Assembly: GCF_022344005.1 (NCBI RefSeq)
Contig: NZ_CP092190.1
Coordinates: 1,600,001-1,642,500, forward strand
DNA from: Deinococcus sp. KNUC1210
Lineage (GTDB): Bacteria > Deinococcota > Deinococci > Deinococcales > Deinococcaceae
Length of the DNA: 42,500 nucleotides
Reading direction: 5' to 3'
This document shows, piece by piece, positions 20,777-29,570 of this stretch (the first letter of the stretch is position 1; each line of letters begins with the position of its first letter). The notes beneath the pieces are model-generated. The model was given only the letters and a program-made list of their open reading frames with translations. It was not told where the DNA came from and ran no database searches. The translations under genes and the position numbers were made by a program.

Positions 20777-20810
20777 AAAAACCCCCACCTGCAACCGGTG
20801 GGGGTTTTTT
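20777..20810. terminator. Bidirectional intrinsic terminator
   Basis: AAAAACCCCCACC and GGTGGGGGTTTTTT flank a short loop. The A-tract on one side and T-tract on the other let it work in both directions, for tRNA-Arg and for the convergent sulfurtransferase gene. Confidence 0.85.
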
Positions 20811-20871
20811 CGTGCCTTCTCAGCACAGACAGACCTGCCCCGTGTCTTGCAGAGGCAGGTCCGTTCAGGGC

Positions 20872-21738
<867 letters not shown>

Positions 21739-21777
21739 AGTGCCCCCTTTTGCAACTTGATGAACTTCGGCGTTTGC

Positions 21778-21807
21778 AGTTTAGCCGAAATTCCCTTCAG
21801 TTGACAA
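21778..21807 (-). promoter_or_regulatory. Promoter of the sulfurtransferase gene
   Basis: On the minus strand TTGTCA (complement of 21802-21807) and TAAACT (complement of 21778-21783) are 18 bases apart and upstream of the sulfurtransferase ATG. Confidence 0.55.
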
Positions 21808-21819
21808 AAGTAGTCAACT
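21799..21819. promoter_or_regulatory. Perfect 7-bp inverted repeat, probable operator between sulfurtransferase gene and sufE
   Basis: AGTTGAC, seven bases, then GTCAACT form a perfect palindrome with a centre-to-centre size suited to a dimeric regulator. It covers the -35 box of the leftward sulfurtransferase promoter and lies about 27 bases upstream of the sufE -10. The regulator is unknown. Confidence 0.55.
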
Positions 21820-21845
21820 AGATAACGCCTTCGGAAGGCGGGCGC

Positions 21846-21851
21846 TACAGT
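21846..21851 (+). promoter_or_regulatory. -10 box for a leaderless sufE transcript
   Basis: TACAGT lies exactly six bases before the ATG at 21858, with no Shine-Dalgarno sequence. Confidence 0.55.
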
Positions 21852-21857
21852 AAAGCC

Positions 21858-22301
21858 ATGACCGATTCCGCTCCTGCCCTGCCCGAAAAACTGGCGAGCA
21901 TCGCCCAGATGTTCCGCTCGGCTCCCAAAGCGCTGCGTCTGCAAGCCCTGCTGGAGTACAGCCGCAAGTTGCCCGCGCTGCCCGAAACGTATCTGGAGCA
22001 CCCTGAGTTCATGCAGCCGGTGCCGGAGTGCGCCAGCCCGTTTTTTCTGGTGACCGAGAAGGAAGGCGACAGCGTGAAGATGTACTTCAAGGTGCCGGAG
22101 GAAGCGCCCACCGTGCGCGGCTACGCGGGCATCCTGACCGAAGGGCTCCAGGGAGCCACGCCGGAAGAGATCCTGAATGTTCCCGACCAGTTTTATATGG
22201 AAATGGGCCTGTCGGAGCTGATTACCCCGATGCGGCTGCGCGGCATGGGCGCGATTCTGCACCGCCTGAAGAACGAGGTGCGCGAGAAGACAGCCAACTA
22301 A
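21858..22301 (+). CDS. sufE: SufE family sulfur acceptor protein
   Basis: SufE takes persulfide sulfur from the cysteine desulfurase SufS and passes it to the SufBCD scaffold for Fe-S cluster assembly. The 147-residue product has the family length, with the sulfur-accepting Cys58 in VPECASPFFLV and the C-terminal helix GMGAILHRLKNEV. No sufS, sufB or sufC lies nearby, so the gene stands apart from its partners. It is divergent from a rhodanese-type sulfurtransferase and converges on the asparaginase gene with a 56-base gap in which I see no structure. Confidence 0.92.
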   Translation: MTDSAPALPEKLASIAQMFRSAPKALRLQALLEYSRKLPALPETYLEHPEFMQPVPECASPFFLVTEKEGDSVKMYFKVPEEAPTVRGYAGILTEGLQGATPEEILNVPDQFYMEMGLSELITPMRLRGMGAILHRLKNEVREKTAN

Positions 22302-22357
22302 GCAGCACTCCAAGTCTTCCGACTGACAGGCCGCTTCCCACGCGTGCTGCCCGCTGG

Positions 22358-23341
22358 CTAGAACCTGCCTTCCTCGAAGGCCTGCCGCACCTCGGCGTGC
22401 TCCAGGCCCAGCGACAGCAGCACCAGCAGCAGCAGGCGTGCCTTGTGAGCGTTCAGGAAACTGGCGGGAATGGCTCCGGCACGCTTCAGTGTGGCGCCGC
22501 CGCCCGCGTAGCCATACACCGGCAGGATCGGCCCGGCGTGAGTGCGGGTGGCGATCACCACTGGTTTTTTCGTGGCCTCGATCATCGGTAACAGTTCGGC
22601 GGGCAGGTTGCCGGTGCCCAGCGCGGCGATCACCAGACCGTCGGCACGGGCTTCTGCCTCGGCGTAGCCCTCGCCCTGCCAGCCCGCGTAGGCGTACAGC
22701 ACCTCTACCTTCGCCTTCAGCGAGGCCGGAGCATACAACCAGCGCGTCTCTGGCCCAGCGAAGTAGCGCAGCGCAGCGCTTCCCTCCGGCCCCTGATCGA
22801 TGCGCCCGATGGGACCGGGATAGCCCCCAAAGGCATCGACGGCGCTGGTATGCACCTTCGTCACCGTTCTGGCATCGAAGAGATCGCCCCCGAAAGCCAC
22901 CAGCGGGCCACGGCCGAGGCTCTGGGGGTGCAGCGCGGTCTGGGCGGCGTCGCGCAGATTGCCGGCGCCGTCCCAGGACAGTTCGCCGGTATGACGCATA
23001 CTGCCGGTCAGGACCACCGGAAACGGGCACTGAAGCGTGAGGTGCAGAAAGAAGGCGGTTTCTTCGAGCGTGTCGGTGCCGTGCGTGATCACGGCGCCGT
23101 CCACGTTTTCCAGGCTGCTCAGCAGGGCCTGAAGCGCCAGCATGTGCTGCGGCGTGACGTGCGGGCTGGGCAGGGTGAACGGCTGGAAACTGACGATCTC
23201 GACGTCTTCCAGCCCCGCGATCCGGGCATCGAGGGCGGGGGCCTGCTGCGGCGTGACGCCCGCACCATGCGGGTCGGGCCGACTGGCGATGGTGCCGCCG
23301 GTATGAACGAGAGCAAGACGCCGGGAAGGAGAACTGGACAT
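22358..23341 (-). CDS. L-asparaginase, type I/II bacterial family
   Basis: This enzyme hydrolyses L-asparagine to aspartate and ammonia. The 327-residue protein has both catalytic threonine motifs, LVHTGGTIAS near the N terminus and ITHGTDTLEETAFFL at about residue 80, plus the GSMRHTGELSWDGAGN loop. There is no signal peptide, so a cytoplasmic form is expected. The frame is open further upstream, but the ATG at 23341 is chosen because TATTCT lies six bases before it and the first strand follows directly. The neighbour hemC is on the same strand upstream, separated by a GC-rich hairpin, so the gene probably has its own transcript. Confidence 0.9.
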   Translation of the reverse strand: MSSSPSRRLALVHTGGTIASRPDPHGAGVTPQQAPALDARIAGLEDVEIVSFQPFTLPSPHVTPQHMLALQALLSSLENVDGAVITHGTDTLEETAFFLHLTLQCPFPVVLTGSMRHTGELSWDGAGNLRDAAQTALHPQSLGRGPLVAFGGDLFDARTVTKVHTSAVDAFGGYPGPIGRIDQGPEGSAALRYFAGPETRWLYAPASLKAKVEVLYAYAGWQGEGYAEAEARADGLVIAALGTGNLPAELLPMIEATKKPVVIATRTHAGPILPVYGYAGGGATLKRAGAIPASFLNAHKARLLLLVLLSLGLEHAEVRQAFEEGRF

Positions 23342-23347
23342 GGGAGG

Positions 23348-23353
23348 AGAATA
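23348..23353 (-). promoter_or_regulatory. -10 box for a leaderless asparaginase transcript
   Basis: TATTCT on the minus strand lies exactly six bases before the ATG at 23341. Confidence 0.5.
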
Positions 23354-23439
23354 GCGGGCCAGGGCGAAGCGCCGCCGGACCGAAAAAGACAGGTCGGCAC
23401 GACGTGGGCTTTTCGGTGGAGATGGACGGCTCCACGACA

Positions 23440-23472
23440 CGGGCGGGCGAGCCTGGAGTGCTCACCCGCCCG
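23440..23472 (-). terminator. GC-rich hairpin after hemC
   Basis: CGGGCGGG and CCCGCCCG make an 8-bp stem, extended by two pairs past one mismatch, 17 bases beyond the hemC stop. There is no T-run on the minus strand. Confidence 0.45.
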
Positions 23473-23489
23473 CTTTGGACTATCCGGTG

Positions 23490-24419
23490 TTAGACCCTGG
23501 AAGCCTCGATCAGTGCCGCCGCTCCCTGGTTCAGCATGTCCTGGGCCAGCTCGGCACCCAGTTCGGCACATTCGGCCACGTCGCCACTGGTGGTGGCACG
23601 GATGACCTGCGAGCCGTCGAGTGCGCCCACCCAGCCTTCCAGGGTCAGCACGCCGCCCTTGGCGGTGGCGTGGGCACCCACCGGGGCCATGCAGCCCGCC
23701 CCCAGGCCTGCCAGAAACTCGCGCTCTGCCGTGACGCGGTCGTCGGTCAGGCGGTCGTGGATGGCGTAGGCCACCTCGACGCTCAGATCGTCGTCGCTGC
23801 GGGTTTCCAGCGCCAGTGCCCCCTGGCCCGGCGCAGGCAACATGATGTCGCCCTCCAGAAACTCGTCGATGCGTGGGCGCAGTTCCAAACGGATCAGGCC
23901 TGCCGCTGCCAGGATGATGGCGTCGTAATCGCCGCTGCTGAGGGCCGCAAGCCGGGTGTCGATGTTGCCGCGCAGATCACGGATATCGAGGTCGGGGCGA
24001 AAAGACCGCAGGAAGGCCTTGCGCCGGATGCTGGAGGTGCCGATCCTGGCTCCGGCGGGCAGTTCGGCCAGACGCTTCATGCCCTCCTTGCCGATCAGGA
24101 CATCCCGCGCATCGACGCGCTGAGGAATGCTGGCGACTTCCAGACCGTCCGGCTGGGCAGTGGGGAGGTCTTTGAGGCTGTGCACCGCGATATCGATACG
24201 GTTGCCCAGCAGCGCGTCCTCGATCTCCTTGACCCAGAAGCCCTTATCACCCTTCTGAGCAAGGCTGGAAAGGCTTTCACCCGACCGGTCGCCCTTGGTG
24301 CTGATGGTCTGAATCCGAAAATCGGTATCGGGCCACTCTTCCTTCAGGCGGGCCACCACCCAGCGGGTTTGCGCGAGGGCGAGCGTACTTCCCCGCGTGC
24401 CAACTGTAATAGAACGCAT
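23490..24419 (-). CDS. hemC: Hydroxymethylbilane synthase (porphobilinogen deaminase)
   Basis: HemC condenses four porphobilinogens into hydroxymethylbilane in haem and sirohaem synthesis. The 309-residue product has the family length. The dipyrromethane cofactor is carried by Cys243 in [12 protein letters not shown]. The N terminus [16 protein letters not shown] and the phosphate-site region LRGNIDTRL are intact. The ATG at 24419 is chosen over an upstream in-frame start because it begins the first strand and lies nine bases after a perfect TATAAT (complement of 24429-24434), so the leader is at most a few bases. A hairpin follows the gene. Confidence 0.96.
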   Translation of the reverse strand: MRSITVGTRGSTLALAQTRWVVARLKEEWPDTDFRIQTISTKGDRSGESLSSLAQKGDKGFWVKEIEDALLGNRIDIAVHSLKDLPTAQPDGLEVASIPQRVDARDVLIGKEGMKRLAELPAGARIGTSSIRRKAFLRSFRPDLDIRDLRGNIDTRLAALSSGDYDAIILAAAGLIRLELRPRIDEFLEGDIMLPAPGQGALALETRSDDDLSVEVAYAIHDRLTDDRVTAEREFLAGLGAGCMAPVGAHATAKGGVLTLEGWVGALDGSQVIRATTSGDVAECAELGAELAQDMLNQGAAALIEASRV

Positions 24420-24428
24420 AACCCAGGC

Positions 24429-24434
24429 ATTATA
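24429..24434 (-). promoter_or_regulatory. -10 box of hemC
   Basis: A perfect TATAAT on the minus strand, nine bases before the hemC ATG, implies a nearly leaderless mRNA. Confidence 0.6.
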
Positions 24435-24472
24435 GGCATAAGCCGCGCACAGAACGCCGCCACCCAACAGGG

Positions 24473-24507
24473 GTACAGGGCGACCTCTCGTGGAAGTCGC
24501 CCTGTAC
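24473..24507 (-). terminator. Twelve-bp perfect hairpin after tRNA-Gln
   Basis: GTACAGGGCGAC and GTCGCCCTGTAC pair around an 11-base loop, 20 bases downstream of the tRNA 3' end. No T-run follows. Confidence 0.6.
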
Positions 24508-24526
24508 GCTCTTCAAAGCTGTGTGC

Positions 24527-24600
<74 letters not shown>

Positions 24601-24646
24601 TCAGGTGGTGCTCGGCTGCCGTGGCTCACGCGAGCCAGCGCATCCG

Positions 24647-24676
24647 AGTATAGGTGTGCGCCCTTGCTGGGGTCAA
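24647..24676 (-). promoter_or_regulatory. Promoter of the tRNA-Gln gene
   Basis: On the minus strand TTGACC (24676-24671) and TATACT (24652-24647) are 18 bases apart. Transcription would start about 40 bases before the tRNA. The leader contains a TGGCTC-ACGC-GAGCCA hairpin (24622-24637). The -35 overlaps the stop codon of the DUF418 gene. Confidence 0.65.
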
Positions 24677-25866
24677 GGTGAGCGCGGCTTCACCGACAGA
24701 GCGCCGCGCCCGTACACCAGCCGCCTCAGCAGCCATTCCAGCGGCCCCTGAGCGGAGCGGCGCAGCCACCACCCCGACACCAGCAGTTGCAGCGCCGCCA
24801 GCGACAGGGCCAGCAGCAGACACGTCAGCGCCCCCACGTGGCGATAAAGATTCAGGCCATACGGATAGAACACCGTGGTCATGACGAGCGACTGTCCCAG
24901 GTAATTGCTGAGCGCCAGCCGTCCGGGGGCGGCGAGGTGGCGCAGCACTCCGGGGCGGCCCCCAGCGATCAGCAGCGCCGTGCCCGCCGCGTAGGCCACG
25001 CCCAGCAGCAGGCCGCTGCTCATACGGACCGGCACTTCCCACAGCCCCGCCGCCTCGGTGGGCTGGGTGTTCAGCCAGGCCAGCAGGCACGACAGCGGCA
25101 GGCCCAGCACCGCGCCGCCCAGCAGCAGCGCCCGGAACAGCCGCCGAAAGTGCGCCGGGCGTGCCAGCAGACCGGCCCGCTGCGCCGCCATGCCGAGCAG
25201 AAACAGCGCCAGCAGCCACAGCGCGTTGTAGCTCCAGTCAGCCAGCAGGTCGCTCAGCAGCCGCCCGGCACGGGTGCCCACCAGCGCCGGATAACTGCCG
25301 ACTGGCGTAGAGGCCAGCGTATACGACCAGCGGGCCGCACTGCTGGCCCCCAGCGCGTCCTGCACTCGCAGGGCCAGCCACCACAGCCCCAGGCCACTGC
25401 CTGCCAGCGCCAGCAGCCACGGCGGGGGCCTCAGCAGCAGCGGCGGCAGCAGCAGTAATCCGGTCAGGGCATACAGCCCGATCACGTCGCCATGCCAGAG
25501 CAGTGCCCCGTGCAGTGCGCCGAGCACCAGCAGCGCCAGCAGTCGGCGCAGCAGCCGGAAGGCTCCGATGTGGCGCGAGGAAGCGCGGTCCAGGATCATC
25601 AGCATGCCCGCTCCGAACAGCAGCGCGAAGATCGACACGAATTTCCCGTTCATCAGCACGTCGATGAACACCTGCGCCGCCTGATCTGGCCCGCGCTGCG
25701 TCCATTCGTCGTAGCCTGCAAAATCCTGCATGTTGACGAACAGGATGCCCAGAATCGCGCCGCCCCTCAGCACGTCGGGCAGGGGCCAGCGCTCGGCAGG
25801 CGAGACGGCGGCCCTGCCGGGCGGCGCAGGCTGAACAGACTGGTCTGGCGGAAGGAGCTGGCTCAA
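24673..25866 (-). CDS. DUF418 family multi-pass membrane protein
   Basis: This 397-residue integral membrane protein has about ten hydrophobic helices. The N-terminal pattern PLPDVLRGGAILGILFVNMQ and the C-terminal GRLALSNYLGQSLVMT followed by LSLAALQLLVSGWWL are hallmarks of DUF418 proteins such as YeiB. The family is related to acyltransferase-3-like membrane proteins and its biochemical function is not settled. The start is a TTG at 25866 with no clear Shine-Dalgarno sequence. A -10-like TACTGA lies six bases before it, so it may also be leaderless. The long P/Q-rich N-terminal tail before the first helix is not conserved-looking. Confidence 0.8.
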   Translation of the reverse strand: MSQLLPPDQSVQPAPPGRAAVSPAERWPLPDVLRGGAILGILFVNMQDFAGYDEWTQRGPDQAAQVFIDVLMNGKFVSIFALLFGAGMLMILDRASSRHIGAFRLLRRLLALLVLGALHGALLWHGDVIGLYALTGLLLLPPLLLRPPPWLLALAGSGLGLWWLALRVQDALGASSAARWSYTLASTPVGSYPALVGTRAGRLLSDLLADWSYNALWLLALFLLGMAAQRAGLLARPAHFRRLFRALLLGGAVLGLPLSCLLAWLNTQPTEAAGLWEVPVRMSSGLLLGVAYAAGTALLIAGGRPGVLRHLAAPGRLALSNYLGQSLVMTTVFYPYGLNLYRHVGALTCLLLALSLAALQLLVSGWWLRRSAQGPLEWLLRRLVYGRGALSVKPRSP

Positions 25867-25943
25867 GGCCCCTCAGTATCCGCCCGAACCGCTCCTCGGC
25901 GTCGCGGGCCGAGCCGCCGCTATGCTCCGTTCAGCGCTATAGC

Positions 25944-27158
25944 TCAGCGCGGCGAGTGGTAGCGGCTGACATACAGGACGTTCTGCAACAGCGTCTTGCT
26001 GTCCAGCCCGATCACGAACATCGGCGTGCTCAGACGCTCACCGTTGGCGCTCAGCGAGATCGGCCCGGTCACGGCCCGGAACGCCGTCAGATTGACCTTG
26101 CGGACTGCCGGAATCAGTTCGGCCCGCGTCGGCAGCCGCCCACCATTGGCCCGGAAGGTGTTCTGCACGGCGTCGAGCATCACGTTCATGGCGTCGTAGG
26201 CGAAGACCGAACGGATCTGCGGCGGGTGCTTGTAGGCCGCCTGAAACTGTTCGACAAAGCGGAAACGGTTGCTGAAACTCGCCACCGGGCCATATCCGCT
26301 GACGTACATCACGCCCCCCGCATCGTCCTGAGCCAGCCGGATAAAGGCCGGGGTATCCAGGCTCTGCCCTCCCATGAAGAGCATCTTCAGTCCGGCAGCC
26401 CGGATACTTCTGAGCAGCGCGGCTCCGTCCTCATGGGTTCCGGCATAGAACACCAGATCGGGTTTGGCCGCCACGATCTGTGCCAGCGTAAATTTCAGAG
26501 CCGCCGGATCGGTGGCGGCCGCCACACCGTTAAAGCCCACCACCGTGACCTTCCGGACTTCCAGATTGGCCTGCAACTGCTTTGCCAGGCCGTTGCCGAA
26601 GGTCTGGTTATCGCTGACGATGTACACGCGGCCCACATGCAGCGACGAGGCGATGTACTGCGCGGCCACATTGGCCTGGGCGCTGTTGGGCGCGATAATT
26701 CTGCTGAAATAATTCCATCCCTGCTGGGTCAGTTCGTCGGTGACGCTGGTCGGTGAGATGATCGCCAGCGGCGTGGCACTGACCGACTCGGCCACCTTGA
26801 GCGTGACGCCCGAATTGACAGGCCCGACCAGGCCGAGAACGGCGGGATCTTTCAGGGCAACGGCCATCTGATCCACGCCCCGGACGGCTTCCCCGCCGTC
26901 GTCGAGCGTCGTCAGCTGTAGATCGATGCCCAGCTTTGCGAAGTCGGCCTGACGCTGCGTCAGCGCGAGTTCGGCTCCCTGCTGCACGTCGGTCCCGATG
27001 GCGATCTGGCTGCCGCTCAGGGGAGCCATCACCGCGATTTTGGCAGTGGCCGCGACCGCGTGCGCCACCCCAAGCGCCACCATGATGCCAAATGCCGCGA
27101 AGCAGCGGGAGAGAGAGACGACAGCAGCGGGCCTCGCCTGAAGTGTTGGATTGTTCAT
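25944..27158 (-). CDS. Branched-chain amino-acid type ABC transporter substrate-binding protein
   Basis: This 404-residue protein is a type I periplasmic-binding fold of the LivK/Peripla_BP_6 group. An N-terminal signal segment (about residues 14-37, ending in HAVAATA) is followed by KIAVMAPLSGSQIAIGTDVQQGAELAL, the usual start of the mature fold. GLVGPVNSGVT and VYIVSDNQTFGNGLAKQL are also typical. The true ligand is unknown. No permease or ATPase genes are adjacent, so it is an orphan binding protein. The ATG at 27158 is chosen because the signal peptide follows. The 153-base region upstream is AT-rich compared with its surroundings and contains a CTTAA-7 nt-TTAAG repeat (27160-27176), but no decisive promoter. 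Confidence 0.85.
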   Translation of the reverse strand: MNNPTLQARPAAVVSLSRCFAAFGIMVALGVAHAVAATAKIAVMAPLSGSQIAIGTDVQQGAELALTQRQADFAKLGIDLQLTTLDDGGEAVRGVDQMAVALKDPAVLGLVGPVNSGVTLKVAESVSATPLAIISPTSVTDELTQQGWNYFSRIIAPNSAQANVAAQYIASSLHVGRVYIVSDNQTFGNGLAKQLQANLEVRKVTVVGFNGVAAATDPAALKFTLAQIVAAKPDLVFYAGTHEDGAALLRSIRAAGLKMLFMGGQSLDTPAFIRLAQDDAGGVMYVSGYGPVASFSNRFRFVEQFQAAYKHPPQIRSVFAYDAMNVMLDAVQNTFRANGGRLPTRAELIPAVRKVNLTAFRAVTGPISLSANGERLSTPMFVIGLDSKTLLQNVLYVSRYHSPR

Positions 27159-27299
27159 ACTTAACCCTGTATTAAGACATGAAAGGGAACCGTTATTTTC
27201 TACACACCTGACGGCTTTTACGTATAAAATTTCATCACGCTCAACAAAGAAGGGGGTATCTGTGTTCGCTTTTCCAGCAGCGCTCCGTTTTCCAGCCGG

Positions 27300-27305
27300 T
27301 ATGCT
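27300..27305 (+). promoter_or_regulatory. -10 box for a leaderless YjbR-like gene
   Basis: TATGCT lies exactly six bases before the ATG at 27312. There is no Shine-Dalgarno sequence. Confidence 0.5.
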
Positions 27306-27311
27306 GAAGAC

Positions 27312-27662
27312 ATGCAGACGGTGGCCGAGGTGCGTGAGAAATGCCAGCAGTTGCCGGGCAGCCAGGAAACCTTTCCTTTCGACGCCCACACGCTGGTCAT
27401 GAAGGCTGGTGGCAAGGTGTATGCCCTGCTGGCGCTGAACAGCGACCCGCTGAGCCTGAGTCTGAAGTGCGACCCTGAACGGGCCGAGACGCTCAGAGGG
27501 GAATTCGAGCAGATCACACCGGGATATCACCTGAACAAGCGGCACTGGAACACCCTGCGGCTCGACGGCACGCTGCCCGCTGACCTGGTGAGCGACCTGC
27601 TGCTGCACAGTTACGCCCTGGTCGTCGCCAGCCTGACGCGGGCGCAACGAGCGGCCCTGTAA
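27312..27662 (+). CDS. MmcQ/YjbR family protein (CyaY-like fold)
   Basis: This 116-residue protein matches the YjbR/MmcQ family. It has the N-terminal ETFPFDAHTLVMKAGGKVYALL strand pattern, CDPERAETLRGEF and the family signature HLNKRHWNTLRLDG, followed by LLLHSYALVVASL. Members fold like CyaY and may bind DNA, but no enzymatic role is established. The gene stands alone between two oppositely oriented or unrelated genes. Confidence 0.85.
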   Translation: MQTVAEVREKCQQLPGSQETFPFDAHTLVMKAGGKVYALLALNSDPLSLSLKCDPERAETLRGEFEQITPGYHLNKRHWNTLRLDGTLPADLVSDLLLHSYALVVASLTRAQRAAL

Positions 27663-27757
27663 ACCGATCATCACTGTGTAATTCCGCTGTAACGCCAGGT
27701 ATGAGAAGATCAGATGGGCTGATGTGCTCCGTTCGCAGCAGCGCCTGGAGGCAATTC

Positions 27758-27913
27758 ATGAGGTCTGACTCAAAGCCAGTGCGGATTCTTCTCAGCGCCA
27801 GTTCCAGCGCCGCGCTATGCTGGAGACGTTCGACAACATCCTTTTGGTTCGAAACGGCGGCCCGCTGTGGGTGGCTGCACGGTTCTCACGCCGAAGGGGG
27901 AGGCACCTTTTGA
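27758..27913 (+). CDS. Possible small upstream ORF (51 residues) coupled to the GNAT gene
   Basis: An ATG at 27758 has GGAGG six bases upstream and opens a 51-codon frame. Its TGA (27911-27913) overlaps the TTG start of the following acetyltransferase gene as TTGA. The encoded peptide has no recognised domain, with serine, arginine and tryptophan prominent. It may be a leader peptide, a coupled small protein or chance. The -10-like TATGCT at 27816-27821 lies inside it. The rest of the gap 27663-27909 shows nothing else. Confidence 0.3.
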   Translation: MRSDSKPVRILLSASSSAALCWRRSTTSFWFETAARCGWLHGSHAEGGGTF

Positions 27914-28443
27914 AGCTCCAGACCATGGCGCTGCACCACGCGCCGCTGCTGCACCAGCTCTATCTCGATACTCCAGATTACTTTGCGCTGCTGAGTACCA
28001 ATCCGCCGTCGCTGGGCGAGGTGGAACGCGACGTCCAGACCGCCCTCTTCGATCCGCGCCGCCGACTGGAGCTGCTGTACCGCCACTCGGGCACGCCGGA
28101 CGGTCAGACAGCTCAGAGCAATGAACTGCTGGGCAGCCTCGACTACAAGCTCGATTTTCCCGAACCCGGCGACGTGACCATCAATCTGCTGCTGATTCGT
28201 GGCGATCTGCAGAGCGGCGGCCTGGGACGACAGGCGGTGCATCTGCTGGAAAAGCAGCTGCCCGCCGGCACTGTGCGCCTCCTTGCCAGCGTGCTGGGCG
28301 AAAATCCGCGTGCCGTGGCCTTCTGGGAGCGGCTGGGCTTCTCGTTTGCCACCGACGCCCGCCCGGTCATGACCTGGTACGCCAAACCGATCGGGAATGC
28401 CCGCATATCGCTGAAAACGCCCGTCCTGACGCCCCTGCTGTAG
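27910..28443 (+). CDS. GNAT family N-acetyltransferase
   Basis: This 177-residue protein transfers an acyl group from acyl-CoA to an unknown acceptor. The N-terminal part ([18 protein letters not shown]) and the CoA-binding loop [15 protein letters not shown], then [21 protein letters not shown], are typical of GNAT enzymes. The TTG at 27910 is chosen because GGGGAGG lies six bases before it and the fold starts there. An ATG 31 codons upstream would add a segment with no family character. The start overlaps the stop of a possible 51-codon upstream ORF. Confidence 0.85.
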   Translation: MKLQTMALHHAPLLHQLYLDTPDYFALLSTNPPSLGEVERDVQTALFDPRRRLELLYRHSGTPDGQTAQSNELLGSLDYKLDFPEPGDVTINLLLIRGDLQSGGLGRQAVHLLEKQLPAGTVRLLASVLGENPRAVAFWERLGFSFATDARPVMTWYAKPIGNARISLKTPVLTPLL

Positions 28444-28493
28444 CGGCCGTGGAGACTCGCCTGACTGTTCCTGCTTGACTCCCGCGCCGCTAT

Positions 28494-28509
28494 CTGCTTG
28501 CGTAAGCAG
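28494..28509 (+). promoter_or_regulatory. Perfect hairpin abutting the argB start codon
   Basis: CTGCTT-GCGT-AAGCAG ends one base before the argB ATG (28511). As RNA it would block the ribosome-binding region, and as DNA it could be an operator overlapping the promoter (TTGACT at 28475-28480). No Shine-Dalgarno sequence is visible. Confidence 0.4.
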
Positions 28510-28510
28510 C

Positions 28511-29263
28511 ATGATCATCAAATACGGCGGCAACGCCATGAAAAGTGTGGAACTGCGCCGCGTGGTCGCCCGGGAGATCGGAGACCTGCGGCGCGAGTTG
28601 CCAGTGGTGGTCGTTCACGGCGGCGGCCCGGTCATCGAGCGCGAACTGACGGTGCGCGGGATCGAAAGCCGGTTTGTGGACGGACTGCGGTTCACGTCGC
28701 CGGAAGCGATGGACGCCGTTGAGATGGCGCTGTGCAAGCTGAACAAGGAGCTGAGTCAGGACATCGGCGACGCGGTGGGCCTGATGGGGCGCGACAGCGA
28801 CCTGCTGCGCGGCGAACTGCTCGACCGCACGCGGTACGGACGGGTCGGGCAGGTGACGGGCGTGAATACCGCGCTGCTGCATACCCTGCTGGCAGCGGGC
28901 ATCACCCCGGTGCTGGGCTGCCTCGCCGTTGACGCAGACGGCGAGGTGATGAACGTGAACGCCGACACCTCGGCGGGCGCGGTGGCCGGAGCGATGCAGC
29001 AGGGCATCGTCTTTCTGACGGATGTGGCGGGGGTGTACCGCTCGTTTCCCGATCCGGCCAGCCTGGCCCCTGAACTGACACACGCCGAGGTGGTGCAGGG
29101 CATGGAAGACGGCTGGATCGCGGGCGGCATGATTCCCAAGGTGGGCGCGGCCCTGTCGGCGCTGGACGCGGGCGCACCGTTCGCCGTCATCGCCAGTGGA
29201 ATGCAGGCGGGCGTGCTGGCAGCAGCCGTCGCTGGCAGTGCCGGTACACGCCTGATTCCCTGA
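28511..29263 (+). CDS. argB: Acetylglutamate kinase
   Basis: ArgB phosphorylates N-acetylglutamate, the second step of arginine synthesis. The 250-residue product begins [10 protein letters not shown] with the ATP-site lysine, then [10 protein letters not shown], the ligand-site [29 protein letters not shown] and [10 protein letters not shown], all as in NAGK enzymes. The related LysW-aminoadipate kinase (LysZ) is the main alternative, but the substrate loop ([15 protein letters not shown]) and VNAD region favour NAGK. No other arginine gene is adjacent. Regulation may involve the hairpin immediately before the start codon. Confidence 0.88.
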   Translation: MIIKYGGNAMKSVELRRVVAREIGDLRRELPVVVVHGGGPVIERELTVRGIESRFVDGLRFTSPEAMDAVEMALCKLNKELSQDIGDAVGLMGRDSDLLRGELLDRTRYGRVGQVTGVNTALLHTLLAAGITPVLGCLAVDADGEVMNVNADTSAGAVAGAMQQGIVFLTDVAGVYRSFPDPASLAPELTHAEVVQGMEDGWIAGGMIPKVGAALSALDAGAPFAVIASGMQAGVLAAAVAGSAGTRLIP

Positions 29264-29318
29264 ACCCGCCCCGCTTCAATTCGGTAAGCCGACACCGACA
29301 TCCAGCCAGAGAATTTGC

Positions 29319-29324
29319 TAATGT
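29319..29324 (+). promoter_or_regulatory. -10 box for a leaderless zinc-ribbon gene
   Basis: TAATGT lies exactly six bases before the ATG at 29331. Confidence 0.5.
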
Positions 29325-29330
29325 CAGAAT

Positions 29331-29543
29331 ATGAGCCGAAAAATACGCAACAGCCAGAAGGAGGCGGACAGCTATCCAAGCAGCGGGCGCGGCTTCGTTC
29401 ACGTCTGCCCCCACTGTGGGCGCAGCATGGAGCTGTGTGACACGCGCGACGGAGATCAGGCTTACTTTTGCCACGTCTGCCAGAAGGGCCACCGGGCAGG
29501 CAGCCCGCCGCTGCTGGCCTTCCGCCCGGAAGAGGCGAGCTGA
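29331..29543 (+). CDS. Small zinc-ribbon-like protein (70 residues)
   Basis: This 70-residue protein has two CxxC pairs 18 residues apart (CPHC at about residues 26-29 and CHVC at 47-50), the spacing of a rubredoxin-like or zinc-ribbon knuckle pair. The N-terminal 20 residues are polar and basic ([12 protein letters not shown]). I do not recognise the family. It could bind nucleic acid or protein. The gene is single, leaderless by its -10 spacing, and followed by another leaderless gene. Its stop lies 15 bases before the -10 of that gene. Confidence 0.7.
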   Translation: MSRKIRNSQKEADSYPSSGRGFVHVCPHCGRSMELCDTRDGDQAYFCHVCQKGHRAGSPPLLAFRPEEAS

Positions 29544-29558
29544 CCCCCGCTGCGCCGC

Positions 29559-29564
29559 TACACT
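29559..29564 (+). promoter_or_regulatory. -10 box for a leaderless amidohydrolase gene
   Basis: TACACT lies exactly six bases before the ATG at 29571. Confidence 0.5.
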
Positions 29565-29570
29565 CAGGGC

